Shown: positions 6,028 to 14,165 of the stretch, piece by piece
Numbering within the stretch: the stretch's first letter is position 1
Layout: each line of letters begins with the position of its first letter
DNA from: Lachnospiraceae bacterium
Lineage (GTDB): Bacteria > Bacillota > Clostridia > Lachnospirales > Lachnospiraceae
Direction: 5' to 3'
DNA length: 30,083 nucleotides
Assembly (NCBI GenBank): GCA_900770345.1
Contig: CAAGKF010000302.1
Span: 1 to 30,083, forward strand
Position numbers and translations under genes: made by a program
Notes under the pieces: model-generated
Database searches by the model: none
What the model was told of the DNA's origin: nothing
Seen by the model: only the letters and a program-made list of their open reading frames with translations

Positions 6028-7563
6028 ATGGGGAAAAATAACAAGGTCATGGACTTTTTCTCGGCCCTTGGGCGGAGTCTGCTGATGCCGGTTGCAGCCC
6101 TTGCTGCATGCGGCATCGTGCTGGGACTGTCTTCCGCGCTGATGAAGGCGCAGGTGGTGGAGGCATTACCGTTTTTAAACCAGACACTGGTTCATTTCAT
6201 TATCTTTACGCTGAATAAGGTTTCAGGCGTTGTATTTACGCTGATTCCGGTGCTGTTTGCGATCTCCATTTCCTTCGGACTGGCAACAGATGAAAAAGAG
6301 ATAGCGGCTTTTGCTGGTTTTATCGGATATTACACATTCCTGGTAGCATCTAAATGTGTGATCGACGCCGGATTTATGGATTTCAGCGCATTGAAGATTT
6401 CCACAACTCTGGGCGTTGAAACAATGGATATGGGAGCTGTCGCCGGTATCATTACCGGTCTGGTTACGGCAAAGCTGCATAATAAGTATCACAAGATACA
6501 GTTCCCGGTAGCAGTTTCCTTTTATGGCGGAAAGCGCTTCGTAGCTCTGGTTGTTATGATGGCAATGGCAGTGGTCGGCCTGATCGCTCCGTTTGTATGG
6601 GAGCCCGTATCTGCCGTTATCAACGGAGCCGGCAGTCTGATTTCTTCCACAGGTCTGGTTGGTGTGTTTGTATACGGTTTCCTGGAGAGACTGCTGATCC
6701 CCACCGGTCTGCATCACGTGTTGAATGGTATTTTCCGTACTACGGCAATCGGCGGTGTATATCAGGGAGTAGAGGGATGTCTCAATATCTTCCTTCAGTT
6801 TATCGACAAGGTTGACATCAACGAACTGGCTCCCTTCACCATATTCCTTGGCCAGGGCAAGATGCCGATGATGATGTTCGGTCTGTCCGGCGCGGCGCTG
6901 GCAATCTATCAGACAGCTCCGGCTGAGAAGAAGGGCAAGGTAAAGGCACTGATGATCGCCGGTGTTGCCGCAAGTGTGGTTTCCGGTATTACCGAGCCCA
7001 TGGAGTTCTCCTTTATGTTTATCGCACCTCCGCTGTTCTTGTTCCATGCGGTAATGGGCGGTATGTCCTTCATGCTGATGGCAGCATTCAATGTAATTAT
7101 CGGAAATACCGGCGGCGGCCTGATTGACTACTTTATCTGGGGTGTATTCCAGCCCGGTTCCCACTGGTACTGGGTAGTGATTGTAGGACCATTCTTCTTC
7201 GTAATCTATTACCTGGTGTTCAAAATGTACCTGACCAAAAAGAATCTGTCCATCGATGTGTCGGACGATGAGGAAGAAAGCGGCAGCAGTAAGAAATCAG
7301 CTGCTTCCATGGATGAAAAGAATCGTGAGAAGGCAGGAAAGATCATTGAAGGTCTCGGCGGCTTTGACAATATCGGTGTGGTAAATAACTGTCTGACAAG
7401 ACTTCGCGTAGATGTGAAGGATATGTCACTGGTAAATGAAGATCTGCTGAAAAAGACCGGCGCAATGGGATTTGTAAGATCCAGCGAAACTCATATTCAG
7501 GTAATTTACGGACCGAAGGTTGAGCGGGTTGCGGCGGATGTAAGAGAAGTTCTGAAATATTAA
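6028..7563 (+). CDS. PTS EIICB component, alpha-glucoside (glucose family)
   Basis: This 511-residue membrane permease has an EIIC domain with about ten hydrophobic segments (residues 1-405), a charged linker (DDEEESGSSKK) and a C-terminal EIIB domain, where Cys455 in NNCLTRLRV is the phosphorylation site. FLERLLIPTGLHHVLNG and GITEPMEFSFMFIAP are typical of the glucose/maltose/alpha-glucoside EIIC group. It imports and phosphorylates a sugar with phosphate from an EIIA. No EIIA domain is fused; a separate EIIA gene lies at 9338. The start follows GGAGAGGA. The adjacent GH4 enzyme points to maltose or another alpha-glucoside as substrate. The transcript probably ends at 7595-7634. Confidence 0.93.
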   Translation: MGKNNKVMDFFSALGRSLLMPVAALAACGIVLGLSSALMKAQVVEALPFLNQTLVHFIIFTLNKVSGVVFTLIPVLFAISISFGLATDEKEIAAFAGFIGYYTFLVASKCVIDAGFMDFSALKISTTLGVETMDMGAVAGIITGLVTAKLHNKYHKIQFPVAVSFYGGKRFVALVVMMAMAVVGLIAPFVWEPVSAVINGAGSLISSTGLVGVFVYGFLERLLIPTGLHHVLNGIFRTTAIGGVYQGVEGCLNIFLQFIDKVDINELAPFTIFLGQGKMPMMMFGLSGAALAIYQTAPAEKKGKVKALMIAGVAASVVSGITEPMEFSFMFIAPPLFLFHAVMGGMSFMLMAAFNVIIGNTGGGLIDYFIWGVFQPGSHWYWVVIVGPFFFVIYYLVFKMYLTKKNLSIDVSDDEEESGSSKKSAASMDEKNREKAGKIIEGLGGFDNIGVVNNCLTRLRVDVKDMSLVNEDLLKKTGAMGFVRSSETHIQVIYGPKVERVAADVREVLKY

Positions 7564-7594
7564 TTGAAATCCGGGGAGTAATGATATAAAAAGT

Positions 7595-7634
7595 GGGATC
7601 TGATTCCGGTAAAACAGAGTCAGGTCCCGTTTTT
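7595..7634. terminator. Bidirectional terminator between EIICB and rpiR
   Basis: The arms 7595-7604 and 7619-7628 pair over 10 positions with G-U wobbles around a 14-nt loop. T-rich tracts follow on both strands (7630-7634 on plus; ACTTTTTAT on minus). The stop codon of the minus-strand RpiR gene (7620-7622) lies inside the stem. Confidence 0.7.
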
Positions 7635-8381
7635 ACTCTGATGCTTCTCTGCCACCAGCTCGATCAGAAGCTGGATGATCGTAAAAATACCGATGCGGGG
7701 ATTGATGTCAACGTGATGATATTCCTCATTTTTGTCATTGGTGCACATCCAGATCGTACTGTAGGGAATCAGAGGACTGTCCTCTTCACAGGTAAGCAGA
7801 ATGGTGACGGCGTTTCGTTCCCTGGCCCGCTGAAAAACAGGAAGATAGCGGTCGGCGTCACCATGGGCTGTGATGATCAGCAGGATGGAACCGGCTGTGA
7901 TCTCATAGATCAGTCCGTTTAAAAGACGCTGCCATTCGATCAGAATGGACGGATAATCCAGCGTATTCATAACAGTCTGCAGATAGCGGGCGGCCAGAGA
8001 GCTTAAGTAAGAGCCGTAGATATAAACAGGAGCGTCGCCTGTCAGGAGATTGGCGATCTGTTCCAGCTTTTCCGTGTCAATGGCATCCATATTGTCCTTG
8101 AACAGAGCCAGGGAATGGGAGATCATATCGTCGGCAGACAGATCCGGGGACTTTTGTTCCTTCAGTTCATTTCGTACCTGGTATTTGAATTCGTTGAATC
8201 CCCGGAGTCCCAGCTTCTGGCAGAAGCGTACAATGGTGGCGTTGGAAGTATAGAGCTCTGCGCTCAGTTCGTTTAGACCGGTGTGGATGGCAGAGGGAAG
8301 ATGAGCTTCAAAATAGGTCAGGATCTCTTCTTCCGTATCGGTGAGCGCCATGCTGTGCGCTTTTTCAAACAGTGGTATCAT
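7620..8381 (-). CDS. RpiR/MurR family transcriptional regulator (second of tandem pair)
   Basis: This 253-residue regulator has an N-terminal RpiR helix-turn-helix (residues 14-75; LYTSNATIVRFCQKLGLRGF is the signature) and a C-terminal SIS sugar-phosphate-binding domain from about residue 105 (DAPVYIYGSYLSSLAARYL, then GSILLIITAHGDAD). RpiR proteins sense phosphosugars and control sugar catabolic operons. The ATG at 8381 has GGGAGG upstream and lies inside the 3' end of the upstream rpiR gene (17-nt overlap), so the two are co-translated. Its position between the PTS genes suggests control of the alpha-glucoside locus. The SIS loop reads ITAHGDAD rather than the usual S-x-S-G-x-T, so effector binding may be altered. 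Confidence 0.88.
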   Translation of the reverse strand: MIPLFEKAHSMALTDTEEEILTYFEAHLPSAIHTGLNELSAELYTSNATIVRFCQKLGLRGFNEFKYQVRNELKEQKSPDLSADDMISHSLALFKDNMDAIDTEKLEQIANLLTGDAPVYIYGSYLSSLAARYLQTVMNTLDYPSILIEWQRLLNGLIYEITAGSILLIITAHGDADRYLPVFQRARERNAVTILLTCEEDSPLIPYSTIWMCTNDKNEEYHHVDINPRIGIFTIIQLLIELVAEKHQSKNGT

Positions 8382-9168
8382 AAAAACCTCCCTGGCGTTT
8401 ATATTGGAGATAGCTTAAAATAAGAATGTGGATCACATAAAATACCGGAAGACGCGAGGTAAACTCCGCGCCCCGGTTTTCACGGGGATTGGTAAAAAAG
8501 CGGAAGCTGATGGTGCTTAAGTCGGCCAGGATATTATTGGTATAGGGCGTGATCGTCAGGACCGGAATGTGGTTCATGCTGGCCAGCTTTCCGAGGCGGA
8601 TCGTCGGCTCGAAGGTGCCGGTGGTGCTGATCAGGACCAGCAGGCAGTCGGAGCTTACGTGCTGCAGAATGTGGGTGGTCATTTTCGCGGATTCCAGAAG
8701 GTACACATTCTGGCGTCCGATGGAAACCAGCAGCTTTTCAAAATAGCTGCTCACGATGGAAGTGATTCCGCCGGGCGCCCAGACATAGATGGGGCAGCCG
8801 CTGTCAAAATAGCGGAAGGCGCGGCTCAGCTGCTCTTCCGAAATCAGACTGGAGGTCCCTTCCATATTAAAATTCAGAGTGTCCATGTATTTGGAAATAT
8901 TAAAATTCTGTTGTTTATGGCTGACAGGCTGGACTTCCTTTTTCTTTGCCTGGCTGCGCAGCATATATTTGAATTCGGCAAAACCGGAATACCCCAGCTT
9001 CCGGCAGAATCTGAGAACAGTGGATGTGGAATAGGAAACCTGAGAGGAAAATTCCTTAATACTCATATTCAGGATGTCTTCGCCGTGTTCATAGACGAAT
9101 TTCAGTATGTCCAGTTCATTGCTGCTCAGACTTTTGATAACAGCATCTTCCAGATGAAGTGTGATCAT
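8365..9168 (-). CDS. RpiR/MurR family transcriptional regulator (first of tandem pair)
   Basis: This 267-residue protein has an RpiR helix-turn-helix (VSYSTSTVLRFCRKLGYSGF, residues about 40-60) and a SIS domain in the second half (CPIYVWAPGGITSIVSSYF; LLVLISTTGTFEPTI). The frame is open to 9618, but that extension is antisense to the EIIA gene and unlike any regulator. The ATG at 9168 gives the normal family length and has AAGGGGAT upstream. A promoter at 9254-9226 and a dyad over the predicted transcription start suggest autoregulation. It is a paralogue of the following gene rather than a copy: the two share the domain plan but little beyond the helix-turn-helix pattern. It is divergent from EIIA, which it may control. 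Confidence 0.88.
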   Translation of the reverse strand: MITLHLEDAVIKSLSSNELDILKFVYEHGEDILNMSIKEFSSQVSYSTSTVLRFCRKLGYSGFAEFKYMLRSQAKKKEVQPVSHKQQNFNISKYMDTLNFNMEGTSSLISEEQLSRAFRYFDSGCPIYVWAPGGITSIVSSYFEKLLVSIGRQNVYLLESAKMTTHILQHVSSDCLLVLISTTGTFEPTIRLGKLASMNHIPVLTITPYTNNILADLSTISFRFFTNPRENRGAEFTSRLPVFYVIHILILSYLQYKRQGGFYDTTV

Positions 9169-9208
9169 AGGTATCCCCTTTCTGCAGGCCGGCTGTCGTC
9201 CAGAAACG

Positions 9209-9254
9209 CTGTTCTGAACAGTTCCATCATATATCACAAAGGAAATATTTGCAA
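9209..9254 (-). promoter_or_regulatory. Promoter of the rpiR pair with operator-like dyad
   Basis: On the minus strand, TTGCAA (9254-9249) and TATGAT (9231-9226) are 17 nt apart. The dyad CTGTTC-T-GAACAG at 9209-9221 has perfect 6-nt arms and covers the predicted transcription start (near 9219), a usual site for a repressor. Which regulator binds is inferred from position only. Confidence 0.55.
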
Positions 9255-9337
9255 GTCTGGCGCAGGAGAGAGTGCAGCAGCGTTCAGGGAGAGTTTGAGA
9301 GGACATAGAGTTAAAAGGAAATTTTAAAGGAGGAAAA

Positions 9338-9829
9338 ATGATGTTTGGTTCTTTAAAGAAATTATTCGGCGGCGCGCCTGCTTCAAAGCAGATTATGGCG
9401 CCGGTGGCCGGAAAAGTGATCCCCATGAGTGAAGTGGCGGATCCTACCTTCAGCCAGGAAATTCTGGGTAAAGGTGTTGCAATTGTTCCCAGCGAGGGAA
9501 AATTTGTGGCACCGGTATCCGGTGAAGTAGCGGTATTGTTTGAGACAAAGCATGCGGTCAGCATCAGGTCTGACAATGGCACAGAGCTGATCTTACATAT
9601 CGGGCTTGATACGGTCAAATTAAACGGTCAGTACTATAAGGCTCATGTAAAACAGGGGGACAGAGTAAAGGCCGGTGATCTGATGATGGAGGTAGAGCTG
9701 GATAAAGTGAAGGAGGCCGGATATGATGTGACAACGCCGGTCATTATCTGCAATACACCGGATTATCCCAATATGGTATGTCATACGGGGATGGAAGTAA
9801 AGGCTATGGATCCGGTGATCGATCTGTAG
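9338..9829 (+). CDS. PTS EIIA component, glucose type
   Basis: This 163-residue cytoplasmic phosphocarrier belongs to the Crr/EIIA-Glc family. MAPVAGKVIPMSEVADPTFS is the family start, and His72 (FETKHAVSI) and His87 (LILHIGLDTV) are the two active-site histidines, the second being the phosphorylated one. It would take phosphate from HPr and pass it to an EIIB, most likely the EIIB of the EIICB encoded at 6028, which lacks its own EIIA. Two ATG codons lie in tandem (9338 and 9341) after AAAGGAGG; either could be used. It is transcribed away from the rpiR pair, and a hairpin at 9852-9878 follows it. Confidence 0.94.
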   Translation: MMFGSLKKLFGGAPASKQIMAPVAGKVIPMSEVADPTFSQEILGKGVAIVPSEGKFVAPVSGEVAVLFETKHAVSIRSDNGTELILHIGLDTVKLNGQYYKAHVKQGDRVKAGDLMMEVELDKVKEAGYDVTTPVIICNTPDYPNMVCHTGMEVKAMDPVIDL

Positions 9830-9851
9830 GAAAATAGTTCGGACGAGATAT

Positions 9852-9883
9852 GGGGCTGACGCAAAAGTGTGCAGCCCCTTTGC
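9852..9883 (+). terminator. Probable terminator of the EIIA gene
   Basis: The arms GGGGCTG (9852-9858) and CAGCCCC (9872-9878) pair perfectly, and inner bases CGCA/TGTG extend the stem past one bulged A to an AAAG loop. The downstream tract is only partly T-rich. Confidence 0.6.
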
Positions 9884-9905
9884 GTTCCTTTCCTGTGGTT
9901 CGCTG

Positions 9906-9933
9906 TTGCGGGAAAATCAAACTGTGATATACT
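9906..9933 (+). promoter_or_regulatory. Promoter of the sulfatase-maturase gene
   Basis: TTGCGG (9906-9911) and TATACT (9928-9933) are 16 nt apart, and TGA immediately before the -10 makes it an extended -10 element. A GGGGAGGA site and the ATG at 9972 follow. Confidence 0.5.
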
Positions 9934-9971
9934 GTAAAAGATAAGTCAATTTTTACAGGGGAGGAATAACA

Positions 9972-11093
9972 ATGCCGCCGATACAGCTTTTGATAAAGCC
10001 TGCCTCAGGCAACTGCAATCTGAGATGCCGATACTGCTTTTATGCCGATGAAATGGAAAAGAGAGAGACCGCCAGCTTTGGAAAGATGTCTTTGGATACT
10101 CTGGAACAGATGGTGAAAAAGGTGCTGGAGTACAGTGATATCAGCTGTGCCTTTGCTTTTCAGGGCGGCGAGCCCACACTGGCGGGGCTGGATTTTTACA
10201 GGAAGCTGCTGGAGTTTGAAGAGAAATACAATACAAAGGGTATTGCGGTGACAAACTCCATTCAGACCAATGGATACGGACTGACCCGGGAGTGGGCCCG
10301 TTTTTTTGCGGAGAATCATTTTCTTGTAGGACTTTCGCTGGATGGCATCAAATATACGCATGACGCCTATCGGCTGGACAGCCGCGGTGAGGGTACCTTT
10401 GAGGAGATCATGAAGACGGCGGAGCTCTTTGACCGGGAGAAGGTGGAGTACAATATCCTGACGGTGGTCAATAACCGCACGGCTCAGCGCATTTCGAAGA
10501 TTTACAGCTTTTATCAGAAGCACGGCTGGAACTACCAGCAGTATATTGCATGCCTGGATCCCCTGGGCGAGAAAAAGGGCAGAAGGGAGTACTCTCTGAC
10601 TCCGGAGCTTTATGGAGATTTTCTGACAGAGCTTTTTGATTTGTGGTATCTGGATCTGCAGAAGGGAAAGCAGCCTTATATCCGCCAGTTTGAAAATTAC
10701 ATCAGCATCCTGATGGGACGCCTGCCGGAGGCCTGCGATCAGCGCGGAGTCTGTGGTATCCAGTTTGTGGTGGAGGCCGACGGTTCTGTTTATCCCTGCG
10801 ATTTTTATGTTATGGAAAAATACAGGATCGGGAATCTGCTGGAGGATTCCATAGAAGAGATAAAGAAAAAGGGAGAAGAAAGCGGTTTTGTGGAAGCCTC
10901 CAAAAAAGTGCCGAAGGAGTGTCAGATGTGCCGGTACGGCTTTGTGTGCCGGGGAGGCTGCCGCCGCAATCGCGAGACGGATATGGGCGGAGAACTGGGC
11001 CTCAGCTATTTCTGCCCTGCCTACCGCCGGTTCTTTGAGCATGCGTTTCCAAGAATGAGGCAGATTGCGGAGCAGTTAAAGTGGATAGAGTGA
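9972..11093 (+). CDS. Anaerobic sulfatase-maturating enzyme (radical SAM/SPASM)
   Basis: This 373-residue enzyme carries the radical SAM motif C-x3-C-x2-C at Cys15, Cys19 and Cys22 (CNLRCRYC), FQGGEPTLAG and NSIQTNG in the SAM barrel, and a C-terminal SPASM domain whose cysteines (CDQRGVC, YPCDF, CQMCRYGFVCRGGC, YFCPAYR) match two auxiliary 4Fe-4S clusters. The family oxidises a Cys or Ser of a sulfatase to formylglycine without oxygen. The length fits anSME proteins. No sulfatase gene is in the window, so its target must be elsewhere or it may be a related maturase. It has its own promoter and is followed by a strong hairpin, so it is a single-gene unit. Confidence 0.92.
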   Translation: MPPIQLLIKPASGNCNLRCRYCFYADEMEKRETASFGKMSLDTLEQMVKKVLEYSDISCAFAFQGGEPTLAGLDFYRKLLEFEEKYNTKGIAVTNSIQTNGYGLTREWARFFAENHFLVGLSLDGIKYTHDAYRLDSRGEGTFEEIMKTAELFDREKVEYNILTVVNNRTAQRISKIYSFYQKHGWNYQQYIACLDPLGEKKGRREYSLTPELYGDFLTELFDLWYLDLQKGKQPYIRQFENYISILMGRLPEACDQRGVCGIQFVVEADGSVYPCDFYVMEKYRIGNLLEDSIEEIKKKGEESGFVEASKKVPKECQMCRYGFVCRGGCRRNRETDMGGELGLSYFCPAYRRFFEHAFPRMRQIAEQLKWIE

Positions 11094-11094
11094 C

Positions 11095-11140
11095 AGCAGG
11101 AGCCCGCGGGAGCAGCAAAGCCTCGCGGGCTCCTGCTCTC
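11095..11140 (+). terminator. Strong hairpin after the sulfatase-maturase gene
   Basis: The arms 11095-11108 and 11124-11137 are perfectly complementary over 14 GC-rich bases around a 15-nt loop, starting one base after the stop codon. Only a weak CTCTTCT tract follows, so termination is likely but not textbook. It may also protect the mRNA 3' end. Confidence 0.65.
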
Positions 11141-11246
11141 TTCTGGGATTTTACCGGTAAAAACCTGAGACAAAATCATATATTCTTTCCATTTTCTTAT
11201 AAAAAACAGAAAAATTTTCACAGAGGTATTAAAATTTGGCATTCTA

Positions 11247-11255
11247 TGCTATACT
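11247..11255 (+). promoter_or_regulatory. Extended -10 promoter candidate for the glycan operon
   Basis: TGC followed by TATACT (11250-11255) lies 43 nt before the Wzt start at 11298. No good -35 is seen 16-18 nt upstream, as is common for extended -10 promoters. The preceding 90 nt are AT-rich. No other clear promoter is seen inside the 18-kb gene run. Confidence 0.4.
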
Positions 11256-11297
11256 TATGCCTAAAGTGGAAAACTATGCACAGAGATGGAGAGAGAT

Positions 11298-12776
11298 ATG
11301 TCAGAGAAGGAGCAGGACAGAGATTTTGCCATTGAAGTCCGGAATGTGAAGAAGGTCTACCGGCTGTATGAAAAGCCCATTGACCGCCTGAAGGAATCCG
11401 TCAGTATTTCCCATAAGAATTATCACAGGGATTTTTACGCGCTGAACGGTCTTTCCTTCGGTGTGAGGAAGGGGGAGACCGTAGGTATTATCGGTACCAA
11501 CGGTTCGGGCAAGTCCACGATTCTGAAGATTATTACCGGTGTGCTGACTCCCACTGAGGGAGAGGTGAAGGTGAACGGAAAAATTTCCGCTCTGCTGGAG
11601 CTGGGCGCCGGCTTCAATATGGATTATACGGGAATTGAAAATATATATATGAACGGAACCATGATGGGCTACACGAAAAAGGAGATGGATGCCAAGCTTC
11701 AGGATATTCTGGACTTTGCGGAGATCGGCGATTTCGTGTACCAGCCGGTGAAGACTTATTCCAGCGGTATGTTTGTACGGCTGGCTTTTGCGCTGGCTAT
11801 CAATGTGGATCCGGAGATCCTGATCGTGGATGAAGCGCTGTCTGTGGGGGATGTGTTCTTTCAGTCCAAGTGCTATCGCCGTATGGAGGAGATCCGGAAG
11901 AGCGGCACGACCATTCTCATGGTAACTCACGATATGGGAAGCATTATCAAATACTGTGACCGGGTGGTGCTTTTGAACAGAGGAGAATTCATTGCCGAGG
12001 GCCAGCCGGGCCGGGTGGTGGATATGTACAAGAAGATTCTGGCCGGAAAGCTGGATGCCTTAAAGGAGGAGCTGGAGCAGGAAAAGCGGAAGAAGGAAGC
12101 TTTCCGGAGAAATTCCGGGAAAGGTCCGGGAAGCACAGATGAAGAGGATTCCGCAGGAATGTCTGTGGAAATGTCCGATTTTTCCGGCGGTATGGATCTG
12201 GATCAGGCCGGTGAAGATGACAGCGAAGGCGGTGCGGGATCCGGGCTGCACGGAGGCGCCGGAGCAGCTTTCCGTCCGTCCGGAAAGCTGATGCGGGATT
12301 CCATGACGATCAATCCGGACCGCACAGAGTACGGAAACGGCAGGGCAGAGATCTATGATCTGGGCCTTTTGGATGAGCGGGGAAATGTGACGAACCTGCT
12401 GTTAAAGGGTGAGATGTTTACCATCAGGGAGTGCATCCGCTTCTATGATGATATTCAGGCGCCCATTTTCACCTACACCATTAAGGATAAGAAGGGAACG
12501 GAGCTGACCGGCACCAATACCATGTATGAGGGCGCCGATATCCGCCCGGTGAAGAAGGGGGATTCCTATGTGGTGGAATTTACCCAGAAGATGAATCTCC
12601 AGGGAGGGGAGTATCTTCTCAGCATGAGCTGCACCGGCTTTGAGCTGGGAGAGCATGTGGTGTATCACCGTCTCTATGATGTGACCAGCATCACCGTGAT
12701 CTCCAATAAAAATACAGTCGGTGTTTACGATATGGATTCCCGGGTCAGGGCACAGCTGACAGTTCACCAGCCGTAG
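11298..12776 (+). CDS. ABC transporter ATPase for polysaccharide export, Wzt-like with C-terminal glycan-binding domain
   Basis: This 492-residue protein has an N-terminal ATPase domain with Walker A GTNGSGKST (66-74), signature YSSGMFVRL (154-162), Walker B ILIVDEA (174-180) and His211, followed by a charged helix, an acidic and Gly-rich linker (about 270-330) and a beta-rich domain (about 336-485; EIYDLGLLDERGNV, GGEYLLSMSCTGF) like the Wzt C-domain. In E. coli O8/O9a that domain recognises the capped end of the glycan before export by Wzm. The ATG at 11298 is preferred over 11286 because GGAGAG lies at the correct distance. No Wzm-type permease is present in the window. It opens the operon, with manC 25 nt downstream. 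Confidence 0.9.
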   Translation: MSEKEQDRDFAIEVRNVKKVYRLYEKPIDRLKESVSISHKNYHRDFYALNGLSFGVRKGETVGIIGTNGSGKSTILKIITGVLTPTEGEVKVNGKISALLELGAGFNMDYTGIENIYMNGTMMGYTKKEMDAKLQDILDFAEIGDFVYQPVKTYSSGMFVRLAFALAINVDPEILIVDEALSVGDVFFQSKCYRRMEEIRKSGTTILMVTHDMGSIIKYCDRVVLLNRGEFIAEGQPGRVVDMYKKILAGKLDALKEELEQEKRKKEAFRRNSGKGPGSTDEEDSAGMSVEMSDFSGGMDLDQAGEDDSEGGAGSGLHGGAGAAFRPSGKLMRDSMTINPDRTEYGNGRAEIYDLGLLDERGNVTNLLLKGEMFTIRECIRFYDDIQAPIFTYTIKDKKGTELTGTNTMYEGADIRPVKKGDSYVVEFTQKMNLQGGEYLLSMSCTGFELGEHVVYHRLYDVTSITVISNKNTVGVYDMDSRVRAQLTVHQP

Positions 12777-12801
12777 CCGGGGAAGAGAGAAAGGGAGAAT
12801 T

Positions 12802-14160
12802 ATGAATCTGATTTTACTTTCAGGAGGATCGGGAAAAAGACTTTGGCCCCTGTCCAACGATATACGTTCCAAGCAGTTTGTAAAGTTCCTGTCAAGGGAG
12901 GACGGAACCAGGGAGTCCATGATACAGAGAATCTACCGGCAGATCCAGGCAGTGGATGCCGGCTCTACCGTCACCATTGCCACGGCCAAGACCCAGGTGT
13001 CGGCTATCCGCAATCAGCTGGGTGTGGATATTGATATCAGCATTGAACCCTGCCGCCGTGACACTTTCCCTGCAATCGTGCTGGCAGCCGCCTACCTTCA
13101 CGATGTGAAGCATGTCGGCGAAGAGGAAGCGGTCGTGGTGTGTCCGGTGGATCCTTATGTGGAGCGGGATTATTTTGAAGCTCTGAAGAGACTGGAGCAG
13201 CTGGCGGCAAAGGATACGGCGAATCTTGTGCTGATGGGCATCGAGCCTACGGAACCCAGTGAGAAGTACGGCTACATTATCCCCAGGGGCACAGAGGAAG
13301 TATCAAAGGTGGATACCTTTAAGGAAAAGCCGGATGTGGAGACCGCCAGGGAATATTTAAAGCGGGGGGCGCTGTGGAACGGCGGCGTTTTTGCTTTCAA
13401 GCTGGGCTATCTCCTCTCCAAGGCTCATGAGCTTATTGATTTTACAGATTATCAGGATCTTTTTGACAAATATGAAACCATACAGAAGATCAGCTTCGAT
13501 TATGCGGTGGTGGAGAAGGAGTCCAGCATCGCTGTTATGCGCTTCGCCGGTCAGTGGGAGGATCTGGGAACCTGGAATTCCCTTACGGCTCAGATGTCAG
13601 AACATATTCTGGGGAAAGGCGTCTGCGATGATGCCTGCAGTCAGGTCCATGTATTCAATGAGCTGAGTATCCCGGTGCTGTGCATGGGACTTACGGATAC
13701 CATTGTGGCGGCCAGCCCTGAGGGAATACTGGTATCCTCCAGAGAGCGGTCCGGCGCGATCAAACCCTATGTGGATTCCATTGATCATCAGGTGCGCTTT
13801 GCGGAAAAATCCTGGGGCGAGTTCCGCATTATTGATATTGAGAAGGAAAGCCGGACGATCCGCGTCACCCTGGGACCGGGCCGCCGGATGAGCTATCACA
13901 GCCACGATCATCGGGATGAGGTGTGGACTGTGATAGCGGGAACAGGAAGTGTTGTGCTGGACGGTGAAAAAAAGGAGGTTGCTCCCGGCGATGTGATCCG
14001 CATCCCGGCAGGCTGCCGTCATACGCTGATCGCCCGCACACAGCTTCAGGTGATCGAGGTTCAGCTGGGACAGGAGATTAATGTACACGACAAGCATAAA
14101 TTTGACCTGAATATAACTGACCTGGATAAAATTGACCGGAAAGATGAGACAGAAAGGTGA
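12802..14160 (+). CDS. manC: Mannose-1-phosphate guanylyltransferase with PMI-like cupin domain
   Basis: This 452-residue protein has the bifunctional type II arrangement. The N-terminal nucleotidyltransferase (LLSGGSGKRLWPLS; FKEKPD; WNGGVFAF) makes GDP-mannose from mannose-1-phosphate and GTP. The C-terminal cupin (about 345-430; KSWGEFRIID, MSYHSHDHRDEVW, GDVIRIPAGCRHT) corresponds to mannose-6-phosphate isomerase. The linking region is normal and the length is close to the usual 460-480. The start follows AGAAAGGGAG. The product supplies GDP-mannose for the surface glycan, fitting a mannose-containing chain like those of E. coli O8/O9. It lies between the export ATPase and a phosphohexomutase that could supply mannose-1-phosphate. 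Confidence 0.92.
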   Translation: MNLILLSGGSGKRLWPLSNDIRSKQFVKFLSREDGTRESMIQRIYRQIQAVDAGSTVTIATAKTQVSAIRNQLGVDIDISIEPCRRDTFPAIVLAAAYLHDVKHVGEEEAVVVCPVDPYVERDYFEALKRLEQLAAKDTANLVLMGIEPTEPSEKYGYIIPRGTEEVSKVDTFKEKPDVETAREYLKRGALWNGGVFAFKLGYLLSKAHELIDFTDYQDLFDKYETIQKISFDYAVVEKESSIAVMRFAGQWEDLGTWNSLTAQMSEHILGKGVCDDACSQVHVFNELSIPVLCMGLTDTIVAASPEGILVSSRERSGAIKPYVDSIDHQVRFAEKSWGEFRIIDIEKESRTIRVTLGPGRRMSYHSHDHRDEVWTVIAGTGSVVLDGEKKEVAPGDVIRIPAGCRHTLIARTQLQVIEVQLGQEINVHDKHKFDLNITDLDKIDRKDETER

Positions 14161-14165
14161 CATTC

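Noticed and set aside
6223..7164. Long minus-strand open frame (313 codons) under the EIICB gene
   Set aside because: Its translation is rich in His, Gln and Cys without recognisable motifs; it is the shadow of a high-confidence membrane-protein gene.
9200..9214. Possible cre site CAGAAACGCTGTTCT upstream of EIIA/rpiR
   Set aside because: Too many mismatches to the cre consensus; the overlapping CTGTTC/GAACAG dyad is a better explanation.
9169..9618. N-terminal extension of the first RpiR gene, open in frame to 9618
   Set aside because: It is antisense to the EIIA gene, has no regulator-like sequence, and a good ribosome binding site precedes the ATG at 9168.
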